Shown: positions 25,542 to 35,181 of the stretch, one piece after another | How the letters are laid out: every line of letters starts with the position of its first letter | How positions within the stretch are numbered: position 1 is the stretch's first letter | Source: Pararhodonellum marinum | Lineage (GTDB): Bacteria > Bacteroidota > Bacteroidia > Cytophagales > Cyclobacteriaceae | DNA length: 64,000 nucleotides | Assembly: GCF_015354735.1 (NCBI RefSeq) | Contig: NZ_JACEFJ010000003.1 | Span: 186,001 to 250,000, forward strand | Reading direction: 5' to 3' | Translations under genes and position numbers: made by a program | The notes under the pieces: generated by a model | Database searches by the model: none | What the model was told of the DNA's origin: nothing | What the model saw: the letters and a program-made list of their open reading frames with translations, nothing else

Positions 25542-26231
25542 TCACGGTTTTTTGAGTAATCTCTTTTCCAAAATTTCTCTGTAAGCATTTGCCAAAGGAA
25601 TGGTCTCTCCAGCTATGGTGACCTGATGCTTTTCCAGCTTATCGATACCGGTTAGATTTACCACATAAGATTTATGGATTCTCATAAAGGTATCATTGGG
25701 TAATATGGAAAGTATATCTGAAATAGTCATTCTGGTGCTCAGAGTCCCTGATTTGGTATGGATAAATAAAAGATTGCCTTCTGACTTGACATATTTGAGT
25801 TCACTCAGATTGACCCTGACCCAGTCGTAGCTGTCTTTGAAAAAGACACTGTTTTCCTCTCCCTTCTTCTTTACAATTTCTTGAAATGCCCTATTGGATG
25901 CGGTTAAGAAACGCTCAAAACCAAAGGGTTTCAGCAGATAATCCAATGCCTGCAACTCATAGCCCTGAAGCGCAAATTCTGAATAGGCTGTAGTAAAAAT
26001 AAAGGATTTACCCAGTGGTTGGATTATTTTAGCCAATTCTGTACCCTTCAATCCCGGCATGTTGATATCCAGAAAAATAAGATCGGGTTGGTTTTCAAAA
26101 ATATATTGAAGCCCTTCCTTAGGATCGGTGAAGCTTTTATCCAGATGGATAAAGGGCAACTTTTCTACATACATTTGGATAAGCTCTAATGCAGGAACTT
26201 CATCATCTATGGCTACGGCATTTATCAACAT
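25542..26231 (-). CDS. LytTR-family response regulator
   Basis: 229 residues: receiver domain (acidic D9-D10-E11, phospho-acceptor D55 in LIFLDINMPG, Lys in LDYLLKPFGFERFL) and a C-terminal LytTR DNA-binding domain at ~130-225 (YVKSEGNLLFIHTKSGTLST, FMRIHKSYVVNLTGIDKLEK, IPLANAYREILEKRLL). It starts 2 bp after the sensor kinase stop, so the pair is one operon. LytTR regulators bind direct repeats upstream of their targets; targets here are unknown. Confidence 0.93.
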   Translation of the reverse strand: MLINAVAIDDEVPALELIQMYVEKLPFIHLDKSFTDPKEGLQYIFENQPDLIFLDINMPGLKGTELAKIIQPLGKSFIFTTAYSEFALQGYELQALDYLLKPFGFERFLTASNRAFQEIVKKKGEENSVFFKDSYDWVRVNLSELKYVKSEGNLLFIHTKSGTLSTRMTISDILSILPNDTFMRIHKSYVVNLTGIDKLEKHQVTIAGETIPLANAYREILEKRLLKKP

Positions 26232-26233
26232 TG

Positions 26234-27286
26234 TTATTCTTTTAGATTTATTTTTAAAAAAACTTTGAAGGCAGCACCATCGTCTTCAATCTTCAGCGCA
26301 TGTCTATTGGGGTAAATGGACTTTAACCTTTGTTTTACCAGTTGAATCCCTTGACCTGTTCCTTTATTCTCATTCACATGCTTTATGGAAAAGTAGTTTT
26401 GAGTCACCAAAGTCAATTCTCCATCTTCCACTTTTAGATCGATCTCAAGTTTGACTTTGCCGGATTCCGATCCAAAATCGGCAAACTTAAATGTATTTTC
26501 TATCAGAGGTTGTACCATCATCGGACTGATTTGGACTTCAATCCCATCCCACACTACTTGAACATTCAAGACATCTTTCCCTTTTTTTCTATATCTATCT
26601 TTGTGAACTTGAATGTATTTTTCCAGAAAGCCTAATTCATCCTCAATGCTTATCATATCTAACTTAGATTTTTCCAGTGCAAAACGCATCAGCCCAGAAA
26701 GCTGTAAAATCTGACTTGCAGTCTGTTCACTTCCTTCAGACATCGCAGTACTGTAAGTGGTGTTCAAGGCATTGAACAGAAAATGCGGATTGAGTTGGGA
26801 CTGCAATAACATCAGTTCCGCCCTTTCTTTTTGCTGAAGGAGTTTAGCTTGCTTGCGCTTGACATGGATAAGGTCAGACACCCATGTAAAAGCCAAAAAG
26901 TACAATGCAATAATCAAAGTAACAGTAAGGTTGTCTTTCATCAGTTCCTCTTCCCCCTGAGTGGTCCATTGCAATAATTCAAAAACCAAAGCCAACAAAA
27001 TCAATTCTATGGCAATAAATGAAATGGAGGAGAAAAAGGATTCTTTCCATTTTAAAAAAACATAACGGAAATTTAACCAAGCTACCAAATTGATAAGTAG
27101 AAAAACAAAAGACCAACTCAAAAGGTAAACTGCTATACTACCAAGGTAATTCTCCTCGGTTTCCAAAATTTCAAAAGTCACTATTTCCTGAAATCGGAAT
27201 AGCCAATAACCCAAAACGAGCAGAAAAATGAGAACAGAAAAAATGATGTGGGTTCTTTTTTCTTTCATACTAAAAGTAATTTTCAT
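26234..27286 (-). CDS. LytS-type membrane sensor histidine kinase
   Basis: 350 residues from the ATG at 27284-27286; a second ATG at 27268 would remove the 17-nt overlap with the gene before. Four membrane helices occupy ~1-145 (IIFSVLIFLLVLGYWLFRF, YLLSWSFVFLLINLVAWLNF, FIAIELILLALVFELLQW, LTVTLIIALYFLAFTWVSDL). Then the His_kinase domain: LQSQLNPHFLFNALNTTYS with the phospho-acceptor His, and an HATPase part (MMVQPLIENTFKFADFG, NKGTGQGIQLVKQRLKSIYP). This is the standard partner of a LytTR regulator. The lack of a periplasmic sensor domain suggests that the helices themselves or the co-transcribed envelope proteins provide input. Confidence 0.92.
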   Translation of the reverse strand: MKITFSMKEKRTHIIFSVLIFLLVLGYWLFRFQEIVTFEILETEENYLGSIAVYLLSWSFVFLLINLVAWLNFRYVFLKWKESFFSSISFIAIELILLALVFELLQWTTQGEEELMKDNLTVTLIIALYFLAFTWVSDLIHVKRKQAKLLQQKERAELMLLQSQLNPHFLFNALNTTYSTAMSEGSEQTASQILQLSGLMRFALEKSKLDMISIEDELGFLEKYIQVHKDRYRKKGKDVLNVQVVWDGIEVQISPMMVQPLIENTFKFADFGSESGKVKLEIDLKVEDGELTLVTQNYFSIKHVNENKGTGQGIQLVKQRLKSIYPNRHALKIEDDGAAFKVFLKINLKE

Positions 27287-27737
27287 CAATGTCTGAAACC
27301 GTCACATAAATAGTGCTTCCCTTCATTTTTTTGATGGCTTGTTTAGCAGTGCCCTCTTGCCTTCTTACCAAGTGTAAAGTAGTCATCATCATCTGATATT
27401 CCTGTAAGGCCTCTAAATAATAGGTTTTACCCGCTTCCAAGGTAAGGCTATATTCTTTTTTATCAGTCAAATTTTTAAGGACACTTCCTTGAGTTGTCAA
27501 CCAAACTTTGCCTGGATTCACTTTTATCTCATAATAGTTATTTGATCGAATCTCTTTTAAAACTGGGATTTCATTCAATTCCAGTTCAAATCCGGTTGTA
27601 AAGATGATGCTTGATTTTCGGTAAATAACCAAAGTAGCCTCTTCTTCTTTTTGTGGAATATAGGATTTTGAATGTTCGTTCAAAAAGAAGAAAAAGCAAA
27701 ATGCCAAGAGGAATCTTATGTGAATCAACACTGCCAT
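27270..27737 (-). CDS. DUF2846-like secreted protein
   Basis: 155 residues with a hydrophobic leader (FLLAFCFFFFLNEHSKSYIP). The core resembles DUF2846: EEATLVIYRKSSIIFTTGFE, LELNEIPVLKEIRSNNYYEI, KVNPGKVWLTTQ, YSLTLEAGKTYYLEA. Such domains form small beta-sandwiches in periplasmic or lipoproteins, of unknown function. The start codon shares one base with the stop of the upstream beta-barrel gene and the 3' end overlaps the kinase start, so translation is probably coupled across the operon. Confidence 0.7.
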   Translation of the reverse strand: MAVLIHIRFLLAFCFFFFLNEHSKSYIPQKEEEATLVIYRKSSIIFTTGFELELNEIPVLKEIRSNNYYEIKVNPGKVWLTTQGSVLKNLTDKKEYSLTLEAGKTYYLEALQEYQMMMTTLHLVRRQEGTAKQAIKKMKGSTIYVTVSDIDENYF

Positions 27738-28492
27738 TATTGTTTTTCCCTGGATATGACGACCAAGACCCTCAAGTAAAGGGCAGAAACCCTATCTGAA
27801 AATGAGTTTTGAATGTTCACTTCTGAAGACCTCCACATCGGTGTGCCAATTCCACCTCTATAGCCCAATTGCACACTTTGCATAACGGAAATCGGTCTAT
27901 ATGCCCTTGGTAAATATTCTATTGCAACATCATAAGTTCCCGAGAAATGATCCAACTTTGGCCAAGCAAAATTAGGTGGGTTGTTTGGCAAGTCGTTTAA
28001 ATCAAAGCTTCTACTATCTACCTGTCTAAGGTACAGTGACCGGGCTTGAAATCCAGCTCCGGCATGCAGAATCAAATAATACCTGTCATTGGCTACGACA
28101 GCTTTCCCTATCTTAAAATCAAAAAAAACATCACGGGTATCAACAAAAGTTCTAACAGGCCTATTTTGAACGCTAGCAGTTGTAGGAAAAATAGGGAAAG
28201 CCCCAAAAATAGAGTAAAACATATCCTTTTTCCTCCAAGCTATTCCCGCCGCAATAAATTCAATAAACCTTCTTTGATTCAGATCAAATTCTGCGTTCAG
28301 TTTTTGGTTCATATTATTGTAGCCAAAATTATAGGAAAGAGAGGGGACAGGGCTTAAATAAAACATGGTGCTTTTTTCGAAGGTTTCAAGCAATTCTTCC
28401 TCAGGTTCCACATCCAGGTCAATCACTTGTCCAAATACCGAAGAACATCCCATTGTTAAGAAAAGTACAAATAAGAAAAGAGGGGTTTTCAT
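27737..28492 (-). CDS. Outer membrane beta-barrel-like protein, first gene of the LytS/LytTR operon
   Basis: 251 residues with a leader ending either at a lipobox-like TMGC or at a signal peptidase I site FGQ. The mature part alternates amphipathic strands (TMFYLSPVPSLSYNFGYNNM, RFIEFIAAGIAWRKKDMFYS, VFFDFKIGKAVVANDRYYLI, LHAGAGFQARSLYLRQ, MQSVQLGYRGGIGTPMW, VSALYLRVLVVISR), consistent with a small barrel. It heads a four-gene operon with a DUF2846-like protein, a LytS kinase and a LytTR regulator, suggesting envelope sensing or that these proteins are the regulated output. Confidence 0.7.
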   Translation of the reverse strand: MKTPLFLFVLFLTMGCSSVFGQVIDLDVEPEEELLETFEKSTMFYLSPVPSLSYNFGYNNMNQKLNAEFDLNQRRFIEFIAAGIAWRKKDMFYSIFGAFPIFPTTASVQNRPVRTFVDTRDVFFDFKIGKAVVANDRYYLILHAGAGFQARSLYLRQVDSRSFDLNDLPNNPPNFAWPKLDHFSGTYDVAIEYLPRAYRPISVMQSVQLGYRGGIGTPMWRSSEVNIQNSFSDRVSALYLRVLVVISREKQ

Positions 28493-28866
28493 GACTAAAG
28501 TGTGTTAAAGGTTTAGGCTTCAAATCAAAAAAAACAAATCGGAATTTTCAACTAAATGGGATGTCGGTCCAAAAAGAAGTGATATAGGTGCTTAGGTTTG
28601 ATTTGTGGCCTATATTGTTTTCCATGAATTCGTCTTCAATGGCACGGTCTCATCTGAAACAATCACTTGGCAAGAACAAGGGTCTAAAAACCGGTTAAGT
28701 TTTAAAGAATAAACTAAGGTCATCAAACCTCGCATGGCGCAGTTTGCAATACCCTAAAATTTAGATATTGGCCTTTTGAAATCCACTGACCTATAAGTAA
28801 ATTATCCCTAGCCTGTGATAAAAAAACCCTATTTTTAAAAAATTCAAAATTCATCATTCAAAATTC
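28493..28866. other. Intergenic region ending in heptamer-periodic sequence
   Basis: No gene recognised. It contains the promoter of the beta-barrel/LytS operon at its left end and a 7-bp-periodic run at its right end (28842-28869). No clear terminator for the FtsX permease gene was found. Confidence 0.55.
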
Positions 28867-28869
28867 TCA
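28842..28869. repeat. Heptamer-periodic repeat (ATTCNNN x4) at a gene 3' end
   Basis: ATTCAAA, ATTCATC, ATTCAAA, ATTCTCA follow without gaps and overlap the stop codon of the FtsX permease gene (28867-28869). Same period as the runs near 17.68, 21.58, 35.2 and 35.4 kb. Confidence 0.55.
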
Positions 28870-31230
28870 CTCACTTTTCAGCGAATCAGCAGGATTCGTC
28901 AGCGCTGCTTTTAAAGACTGGAACCCTACGGTGATAAGTGCCAAGGTCACCAATCCCAAAGCGGCAAGTAAAAATGTACTACCACTGATGCCCACATGAA
29001 AAGCAAATCCGGATAGGTATTCTTTTGCAAGGAACCATGCTATTGGGCTTCCAATCAGAATGCTGATCAATACCAACTTAGTAAAATCCCCGCAAAGCAT
29101 CAGCACCAAATTAAACGATGTCGCTCCCATTACTTTTCTGATACCAAGTTCTTTTGTCCTCTTTGCCGCAGTGAATGTTGCCAAACCAAACAGCCCCAAA
29201 CATGAGATCAAAATTGAAATGACCATAAAACTCATGGAGAGCTTACCTAAGACCAAATCTGATCTGTATTGTTGCTCAAACTGTTCGTCCAAAAAGGTGA
29301 ATTCAAAGGGATAGTCTGGACTATGCGCTTTGAAGACTTTTTCAATTCCGGCCAGGGATTCTGCCACCGATGCAGATGGATTGATTTTCACAAAATAATG
29401 TGCACCAAGATTCTCCGAATAAAGGAAGACCAAAGGCTCTATTCCCATCTTCAGGTTGTCGTTGTGAAAATCTTCTGTCACGCCTACAATCTTTCCCTTG
29501 TTACCCCAAACACCCAATTCTGAACCGATCACTTCATGCTCTGAAATTCCCATGACTTCCATCGCGCTGCGGTTGATGATGTAACTGAGGGAATCCTGGC
29601 TTTCTCCAATAAAATTTCTCCCTTGGAACATGGCAATGCCCATGGTCGGTATAAAACCCTCATCGGACCTGAACAGCTTGAAATGGATAGAGGCATCCTT
29701 GGCTTTCCCCTGCCAATCAATTTCGGTAGTGGTAATCGGGATGACAAATATATTGTTTCCCCCGAAGCCTATGTTTTCCACATTGGCCAATTGCTTCATG
29801 GCGTTTTTGAAGGGGGCAGTATGGGCAATCAAATCCCTGTTCTGGTCAATGACCAAAACCTGACTCCTGTCAAATCCAAGGTCTTTGTTGCTGATATACT
29901 TGATTTGTTGGTAAATGATGATACTTCCCACCACCAATACCACTGCAGAGGCAAACTGGATGACCACCAATGTTTTTCTCAAACCATTTCCAGTCAGCAG
30001 GCTTCCTGCATTTCCATGAAAAATTGCCAGGGGTTTGAAAGAAGAAAGAAAAATGGCAGGATAAATTCCAGCCAACAAACCGCAAACCAAGGTAATCACA
30101 ACAGCCCCTCCCAAAAACCATGGATCGAACATATCCAATTGAATGGATTTGGAGGTAATGGTATTGAAGAAGGGGAGTAAGGAATGCACCAGAAATATGG
30201 CCAACAACAAGCCCAAAAATGCAATGATCAACGATTCCAACATAAAATGAAGCACTAAGCCTGGCCTGTTTGCTCCGATGATTTTTTTGACACTGACTTC
30301 TTTGTTTCTGCTTGCGGCACTTGCCGTTGCCAGGTTCATAAAATTGATACAGGCCATCAGCAGGATAATTCCCGCTACTATGGAGAACAAAATGACCTGC
30401 TCGATTCTTCCCCCTACATTTTTGCCGCCTTCAAACCTGCCATAGAGGTACAGTTTGCTGAAGCCATACAGAAACGGACTTGTGGTACATTCACTGCAAT
30501 TTCTTTTGATCAGGGTTTCCAGTTTTTGATTGACGCTGGGCAGAGAAGCCTGGGGGTCCAATTTCAAAAAAGTATTTGTTCCTCCTGTCTGCCATCCCTG
30601 CATCCATGGGTTTTCTTGGTAATAGACTTCAAAAGGTGCTACAAACTCAAACTGAATTCTTGAATTTGCCGGAACATCGGCAAAAACAGCAGAGACCATA
30701 AATTCCTGTGTCTGTTCCACCTGAACGGTTTTACCGATCGGGTCTGAATTCCCAAATAATTTATTTGCGAGTTTTTGGGATAGGGCGATGGAATTGTGAT
30801 CCGGCAGAGGATTGGACGGATCACCATGAACCAGTGGAAAATGAAAGATTTTAAAAAATCCGCTATCTGAATAAATCCCCTCTTCCTGAAAAGAAACTTC
30901 CTCATGTTGAACCAATAGGGTGGAGGACATATTGGTTTGGGTGATCTGATTGACTTCCGGGATTTCAGTGCGAATGGCTTCCTTCAATTTCGTAGGGGTG
31001 GCTCCATAAGTATGGATCTGCCCGTCCGGAAAGGTGTGGTTGATCATCACCTGATACAGGTGCTTGTCATCAGTATGGAATTTATCAAAACCATATTCAT
31101 CCAACACCCACAAAAAGATAAAAATACCCGAAGTCAGGCCAATGGTAAGGCTGAGGATATTGACTACAGCGTTGGTTTTGTGACGGTGAAGATTTCTAAA
31201 AGCTGCCCTTAGTGTATGGAATACCATCAT
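28867..31230 (-). CDS. FtsX/MacB-type ABC transporter permease, second copy
   Basis: 787 residues (785 from a second Met one codon down), with the same two-repeat layout as the permease at 8.9-11.4 kb. A helix at ~21-45 (ILSLTIGLTSGIFIFLWVL) precedes a periplasmic domain with ALSQKLANKLFGNSDPIGK and VFADVPANSRIQFEF. FtsX helices follow (NFMNLATASAASRNKEVSVK, KIIGANRPGLVLHFMLESLI), then a second periplasmic domain and a C-terminal helix block (FTAAKRTKELGIRKVMGATS). The first copy is only moderately similar, so this is an old paralogue. It is monocistronic with no ATPase gene near. A sigma-54-type promoter lies 27-43 bp upstream. Confidence 0.9.
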   Translation of the reverse strand: MMVFHTLRAAFRNLHRHKTNAVVNILSLTIGLTSGIFIFLWVLDEYGFDKFHTDDKHLYQVMINHTFPDGQIHTYGATPTKLKEAIRTEIPEVNQITQTNMSSTLLVQHEEVSFQEEGIYSDSGFFKIFHFPLVHGDPSNPLPDHNSIALSQKLANKLFGNSDPIGKTVQVEQTQEFMVSAVFADVPANSRIQFEFVAPFEVYYQENPWMQGWQTGGTNTFLKLDPQASLPSVNQKLETLIKRNCSECTTSPFLYGFSKLYLYGRFEGGKNVGGRIEQVILFSIVAGIILLMACINFMNLATASAASRNKEVSVKKIIGANRPGLVLHFMLESLIIAFLGLLLAIFLVHSLLPFFNTITSKSIQLDMFDPWFLGGAVVITLVCGLLAGIYPAIFLSSFKPLAIFHGNAGSLLTGNGLRKTLVVIQFASAVVLVVGSIIIYQQIKYISNKDLGFDRSQVLVIDQNRDLIAHTAPFKNAMKQLANVENIGFGGNNIFVIPITTTEIDWQGKAKDASIHFKLFRSDEGFIPTMGIAMFQGRNFIGESQDSLSYIINRSAMEVMGISEHEVIGSELGVWGNKGKIVGVTEDFHNDNLKMGIEPLVFLYSENLGAHYFVKINPSASVAESLAGIEKVFKAHSPDYPFEFTFLDEQFEQQYRSDLVLGKLSMSFMVISILISCLGLFGLATFTAAKRTKELGIRKVMGATSFNLVLMLCGDFTKLVLISILIGSPIAWFLAKEYLSGFAFHVGISGSTFLLAALGLVTLALITVGFQSLKAALTNPADSLKSE

Positions 31231-31647
31231 AGGAGAAAATTCATTTGCAAAGTGAATTCAAGCGTTATGCCAAATATAAACCGCTATTCAGCCAAGTTTC
31301 AGGAGACTTGTCAAAAATATTGTTCTTATGCGGACAATTTTTGTTCGTAGGTGGAATGATTAGGTAAACAATACGCCTCATTTCTGTTGGGACTTTCAAT
31401 CATTAATAAGTGATTTTTTACACATGATTGATTCAGGTCATTCACAGTAGAAGCTTGACTTCTTGTTTCATTTTATTTAGGTGATTAGCTATAATTTTAT
31501 ATTTTATGTTATTAAAATTTAATTTGACTAATTAATTGAACTAAATATTGCAAAAACAGCTTAAATAAATTAGAATTTGATGAGGGGATGATTCCCCTTA
31601 GTCAGGGAGTAAAATAATCAATTGATCAATCAAAAAATCAACATACC
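31231..31647. other. Intergenic divergent region
   Basis: Holds the sigma-54-like promoter and upstream site of the permease on one side (31257-31346). The AT-rich promoter region of the small acidic protein lies on the other. Nothing else recognised. Confidence 0.6.
31257..31346 (-). promoter_or_regulatory. Sigma-54-type promoter and upstream site for the second FtsX permease
   Basis: On the minus strand TTGGCATAACGCTTGAA (31257-31273) fits YTGGCACGRNNNTTGCW at 11 of the 14 informative positions. It lies 27 bp before the ATG. Upstream, plus-strand GTTC-N6-GGACA-N6-GTTC (31322-31346) parallels the site at 11481-11505. A distal inverted site with a -24/-12 element is the usual layout for NtrC-type activation. 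Confidence 0.6.
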
Positions 31648-31980
31648 ATGAGCAATCAAAACAAGGATACCAAACCAACTCCAGAACAAAAAGACGCTGC
31701 GAAAGAAAGCATAGACCGCTTGCAGGAAAAAAATCCAGATAAAGAATTTGAGATTACGCCCGAAGACGAAAGGGCACTGGGACCTATTGGCCTAAGCATG
31801 GATGGTGGAGAAGATGAGGAATTACTGAGAAGGAAACGAAAGGTCGATTTTGCAGGGAAGGACCTTGATATCCCCGGTAGTGAATTGGATGATGCGCAGG
31901 AGCGAAGAGGCAGCGAAGACGAAGAAAACAACCATTATAGCCTGGGCAGCGACGACAACGAGGATCTTGAAAGGGGGTAG
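31648..31980 (+). CDS. Small acidic hydrophilic protein
   Basis: 110 residues, no signal peptide and no hydrophobic segment; very rich in Glu, Asp, Lys and Arg (PTPEQKDAAKESIDRLQEKN, PEDERALGPIGLSMDGGEDE, LDIPGSELDDAQERRGSEDE, YSLGSDDNEDLERG). The middle (ELLRRKRKVDFAGKDLDIPG) looks conserved-like and the rest disordered. The codon pattern and a clean ATG after an AT-rich leader support a real gene. Function unknown; composition is like that of desiccation- or stress-type hydrophilic proteins. Confidence 0.65.
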   Translation: MSNQNKDTKPTPEQKDAAKESIDRLQEKNPDKEFEITPEDERALGPIGLSMDGGEDEELLRRKRKVDFAGKDLDIPGSELDDAQERRGSEDEENNHYSLGSDDNEDLERG

Positions 31981-32096
31981 GGGAGTGAACATTTTTTATG
32001 GTATCTACATTCTGAAAACCCAAATCAAATAGCTAAAATTTCAGTCTAAGGTATTACAAAAATAGGCTCATCCAATTTTTTCATAACTCTTTTAAA

Positions 32097-34535
32097 CTAC
32101 TCTTTGATGATTTGGTATTCCATACTAGAAGCACCTGGACTTCCGGTTATACTCATACCTTCTATGATGCTAATTACACTGGTTTCGACATCATGGTTAT
32201 AGAAAGATACCGTTGCACCTCCAGATGAGTCTGTAAGAATATAAGGAGCCCAGAAAAGTGTTACCCGTTTGTCAGGTTTAATGTGTTCCGGTTCTTGTAT
32301 GTCGTATTTGGGGGAGTAAAATTCCCGTTCAATTTGAAATCCAGTTTCATTGAATTCGTTCGGATTACCTTTGGATGGATTAAGTTGTTCGGTACCTCTT
32401 TTGGTATAGAAACCTATAACGCCATTTGCTCCTCTAGCCCCAAAGATACCAGCATCAGGCCCTTTCCAGACAGTAAAACTTTCAATATCCATAACTGGTA
32501 AAGAATGTAGCTCCCCAATATCAGCAGTGACGTCATCTATCAATATTAACGGTTCAGTATTGTAATTAATAGAGCTTACCCCCTGTATCCGTACTGTCCA
32601 GTCTATTCCAGATCCTCTGACCTGAACTCCGGCCACTCGGCCCTGTACAAGTTGAAGTGGATGAAGTTGGTTTTCCAGACTAGTAATTCCTGAAACTTTC
32701 ATATTGACAGACCCTTTCCCAAAAATCTTAGAAGGCGAACTTTGGAAGTCTTCCCTTTTTCCACGTACTTCCACCTCTTCCAATGTAATCATCTCTTCAT
32801 TGGGATCGTACGCTTTGTCAATTGCCTTGCGTTCCTCACTCTTAATTACAAAAGTACTTTCCATTTCCGTTTGTGTACCTTCAAACGGTAATATGGGAAA
32901 TTGAACAATAGGGAAATCTTGTGGGTTTTCAGTTATGATCGTAACTGATTTTTTTCCCTTTTTTGTTTCTCCCTGTAACATCACATCTGAAGGCTCAAAA
33001 TAGATAACGTTATTTATCTCAAACTCTCCTTGAGCATTGCTGCTGACAGTTTTGGTTTCGGGTATGGGATAGAAGGACAATAAAGAGACTTTTCCATCAA
33101 CAACAGGCTTACTGTTAAATTCTTCCACTATTTTTCCTTTAATGGTTAACCCTTTCTCAACTCTGTAAAGTGTGTCACCCAAATTATGGCTCAATGCGTC
33201 CTTTATCGTAAACCTTCTCCATCCTTGTGTAAGCAACAGATAGTCCAAAGCTTCTTCCCGGTCTTCGTTCTTGGGATTAAAATAATAGCCTGGAGACTCT
33301 ATGTATCCTCTGAGATCCGATGATAGCAACAGATAACTTGAAATTGTTTCTCTGTTATCTTCAGTAGGAATCTGTTGTTGATCATATACGGCCAAAGACA
33401 GGTTAGCGACTACAGGCATTTCATTCATGTCATTGGCTTGGATATGCAGTGTCACTTGTTCTCTTGGCCCATAGGTATCCTTATCAGTGGTGATTTGAAG
33501 GGTTAATTGATCTTTTTGATCAATATAAATCAACCTTTCAGCAAGGGGAATTCCATTGCTGTCCGTCACTGTGATCTGTGCAATTCCGGATTGAAATTCT
33601 GATTTTGGAATTTTGGCTATTGCCATATTGGTAGAGAGGTCTGCCCGACCCGAATAACAAACAATTCCTCGAGTTTGCGCTAGAATGTAAATTGTTTTGG
33701 TACTTCTATAATCAGTAGTCAGGATCTTTACCAAGACACTATCTGATTTTGACGAGTTATTGACTGAAAGGGTCAATCCAGATTCTTTTATCCTTGGAAG
33801 GGTTACTTCTTGTTCATGATCATCAATGATCACTATGTATTGTTTTCCTTTTTGAGGAGTGATGAAAAATGCACCCATTCCCAAGTCATTACTAGTAAAT
33901 TTTCCAATCACATGGTCTCCTTCAAGAATTTTACCGGTGATACGTCTTCCCAGGCCATCGGATCCAGTAGCTTTGACTGCCACTTTGCTAAAATTTCCAT
34001 AAACAAGATCACCTCCTTCCGGAAAAAATTGAATATCTAAAAGGTTTTCAGGAATGCTATTTTGGTGGGATGATTCACTATTCCAAATTTTAATATTTCT
34101 ATGAAAGAAATAATCTTCACCACTGTTCTTCATCCAATTTGTGTAAGCACGAACAAGGTAGTTACCGGATTCCAAAGAATCAGGTATATGGATGAAACCC
34201 GCAGCTGAACCATCTAATGAGAAAAGCTTTATATGCTGAACAAGTTGCTTGTTTCCATTTACCAACTCTACATAAATTGCCTGGCTTAATGGCGAAGGCT
34301 CGTGAAAAGCACCCGCTGTGAGATAGGTTTTGAACCAAATTGTTTCACCAGTGGCGTAATACTGCCTGTCAAAATGGATGTATATTTTCTCTTGAGGACG
34401 TTCTTTCAGGTATTTTTCAAAACCGGCAATTATTCTAGCCAATGGATCTTCCAACAGAGAAAATGAAAACAGGTAAAAAATAACCGGAGCAAACAACAGA
34501 TAATAGCAACTTATTTTTGGATTCTTGTTGAGCAT
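32097..34535 (-). CDS. MG2-domain / TonB-receptor-plug protein
   Basis: 812 residues with an N-terminal signal or anchor (LFAPVIFYLFSFSLL). First part: an alpha-2-macroglobulin-type MG2 domain (~47-160; KIYIHFDRQYYATGETIWFK, LVNGNKQLVQHIKLFSLDGS, SLESGNYLVRAYTNWM) and further MG-like sandwiches (~200-420; TLQITTDKDTYGPREQVTLH). Then a carboxypeptidase-regulatory-like domain (~470-550; GLTIKGKIVEEFNSKPVVDG). Last comes a TonB-receptor plug (~590-715; LEEVEVRGKRED, LQLVQGRVAGVQVRGSG, EPLILIDDVTADIGELHSLP, GIFGARGANGVIGFYTKRG) without any beta-barrel. Such plug-only proteins are known in Bacteroidota; they may dock in outer membrane complexes. Role unknown. Confidence 0.85.
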   Translation of the reverse strand: MLNKNPKISCYYLLFAPVIFYLFSFSLLEDPLARIIAGFEKYLKERPQEKIYIHFDRQYYATGETIWFKTYLTAGAFHEPSPLSQAIYVELVNGNKQLVQHIKLFSLDGSAAGFIHIPDSLESGNYLVRAYTNWMKNSGEDYFFHRNIKIWNSESSHQNSIPENLLDIQFFPEGGDLVYGNFSKVAVKATGSDGLGRRITGKILEGDHVIGKFTSNDLGMGAFFITPQKGKQYIVIIDDHEQEVTLPRIKESGLTLSVNNSSKSDSVLVKILTTDYRSTKTIYILAQTRGIVCYSGRADLSTNMAIAKIPKSEFQSGIAQITVTDSNGIPLAERLIYIDQKDQLTLQITTDKDTYGPREQVTLHIQANDMNEMPVVANLSLAVYDQQQIPTEDNRETISSYLLLSSDLRGYIESPGYYFNPKNEDREEALDYLLLTQGWRRFTIKDALSHNLGDTLYRVEKGLTIKGKIVEEFNSKPVVDGKVSLLSFYPIPETKTVSSNAQGEFEINNVIYFEPSDVMLQGETKKGKKSVTIITENPQDFPIVQFPILPFEGTQTEMESTFVIKSEERKAIDKAYDPNEEMITLEEVEVRGKREDFQSSPSKIFGKGSVNMKVSGITSLENQLHPLQLVQGRVAGVQVRGSGIDWTVRIQGVSSINYNTEPLILIDDVTADIGELHSLPVMDIESFTVWKGPDAGIFGARGANGVIGFYTKRGTEQLNPSKGNPNEFNETGFQIEREFYSPKYDIQEPEHIKPDKRVTLFWAPYILTDSSGGATVSFYNHDVETSVISIIEGMSITGSPGASSMEYQIIKE

Positions 34536-35181
34536 AAAAAGATTGGAAATTTAAAAGAATACAATTCCTAAAATTGATGAAGTAAGAAAGAAAAATGTCC
34601 AACCCATGTTAGATGTCTGCTTTTAACTATTGCGATGAACAGATGGTCGCAAGTTGGATCATTCCCCCTGATCGAATGATTTTCCTTCTTTTGTTTATGA
34701 AAGTAGAAAAACACTTCAAATGCAAATTCAGTAGGAATTTTTACTATGCCAGATTTTTAGTTTAAAAAACATAACGTTAAAAACATGTATTAGTTTAATA
34801 ACTAAAAAGCAAATAACATTTTTTTTTGCCAAATTAAAGTCATTTAAACTTTTTACTTAATCTTATAGAACTTCGTTTCAGCTGCCACATTGAGAGTTTT
34901 GTTTTACTATTTATTCATAAGGCACAAGACTTCCGGCTTCTGGGTGTAGTTTGCTACCACACATGGGTGAGGTTTGCAACTAAACCCTACTATCAACACC
35001 TTTCGACCGGATTCCGCGGCGTTATTTAAAGATCCATCACCGATTATCTACCGCTATCAATCTCTGGTAAAAATTTCTTAAAAAGACATCAGCCCAACTC
35101 ACACTATGGAATTTCAAAAAATAAGGCATTCTTGGTCTTTGATCTGGTATGCTCCACCCATAACTGAAAATATTCCAATTT

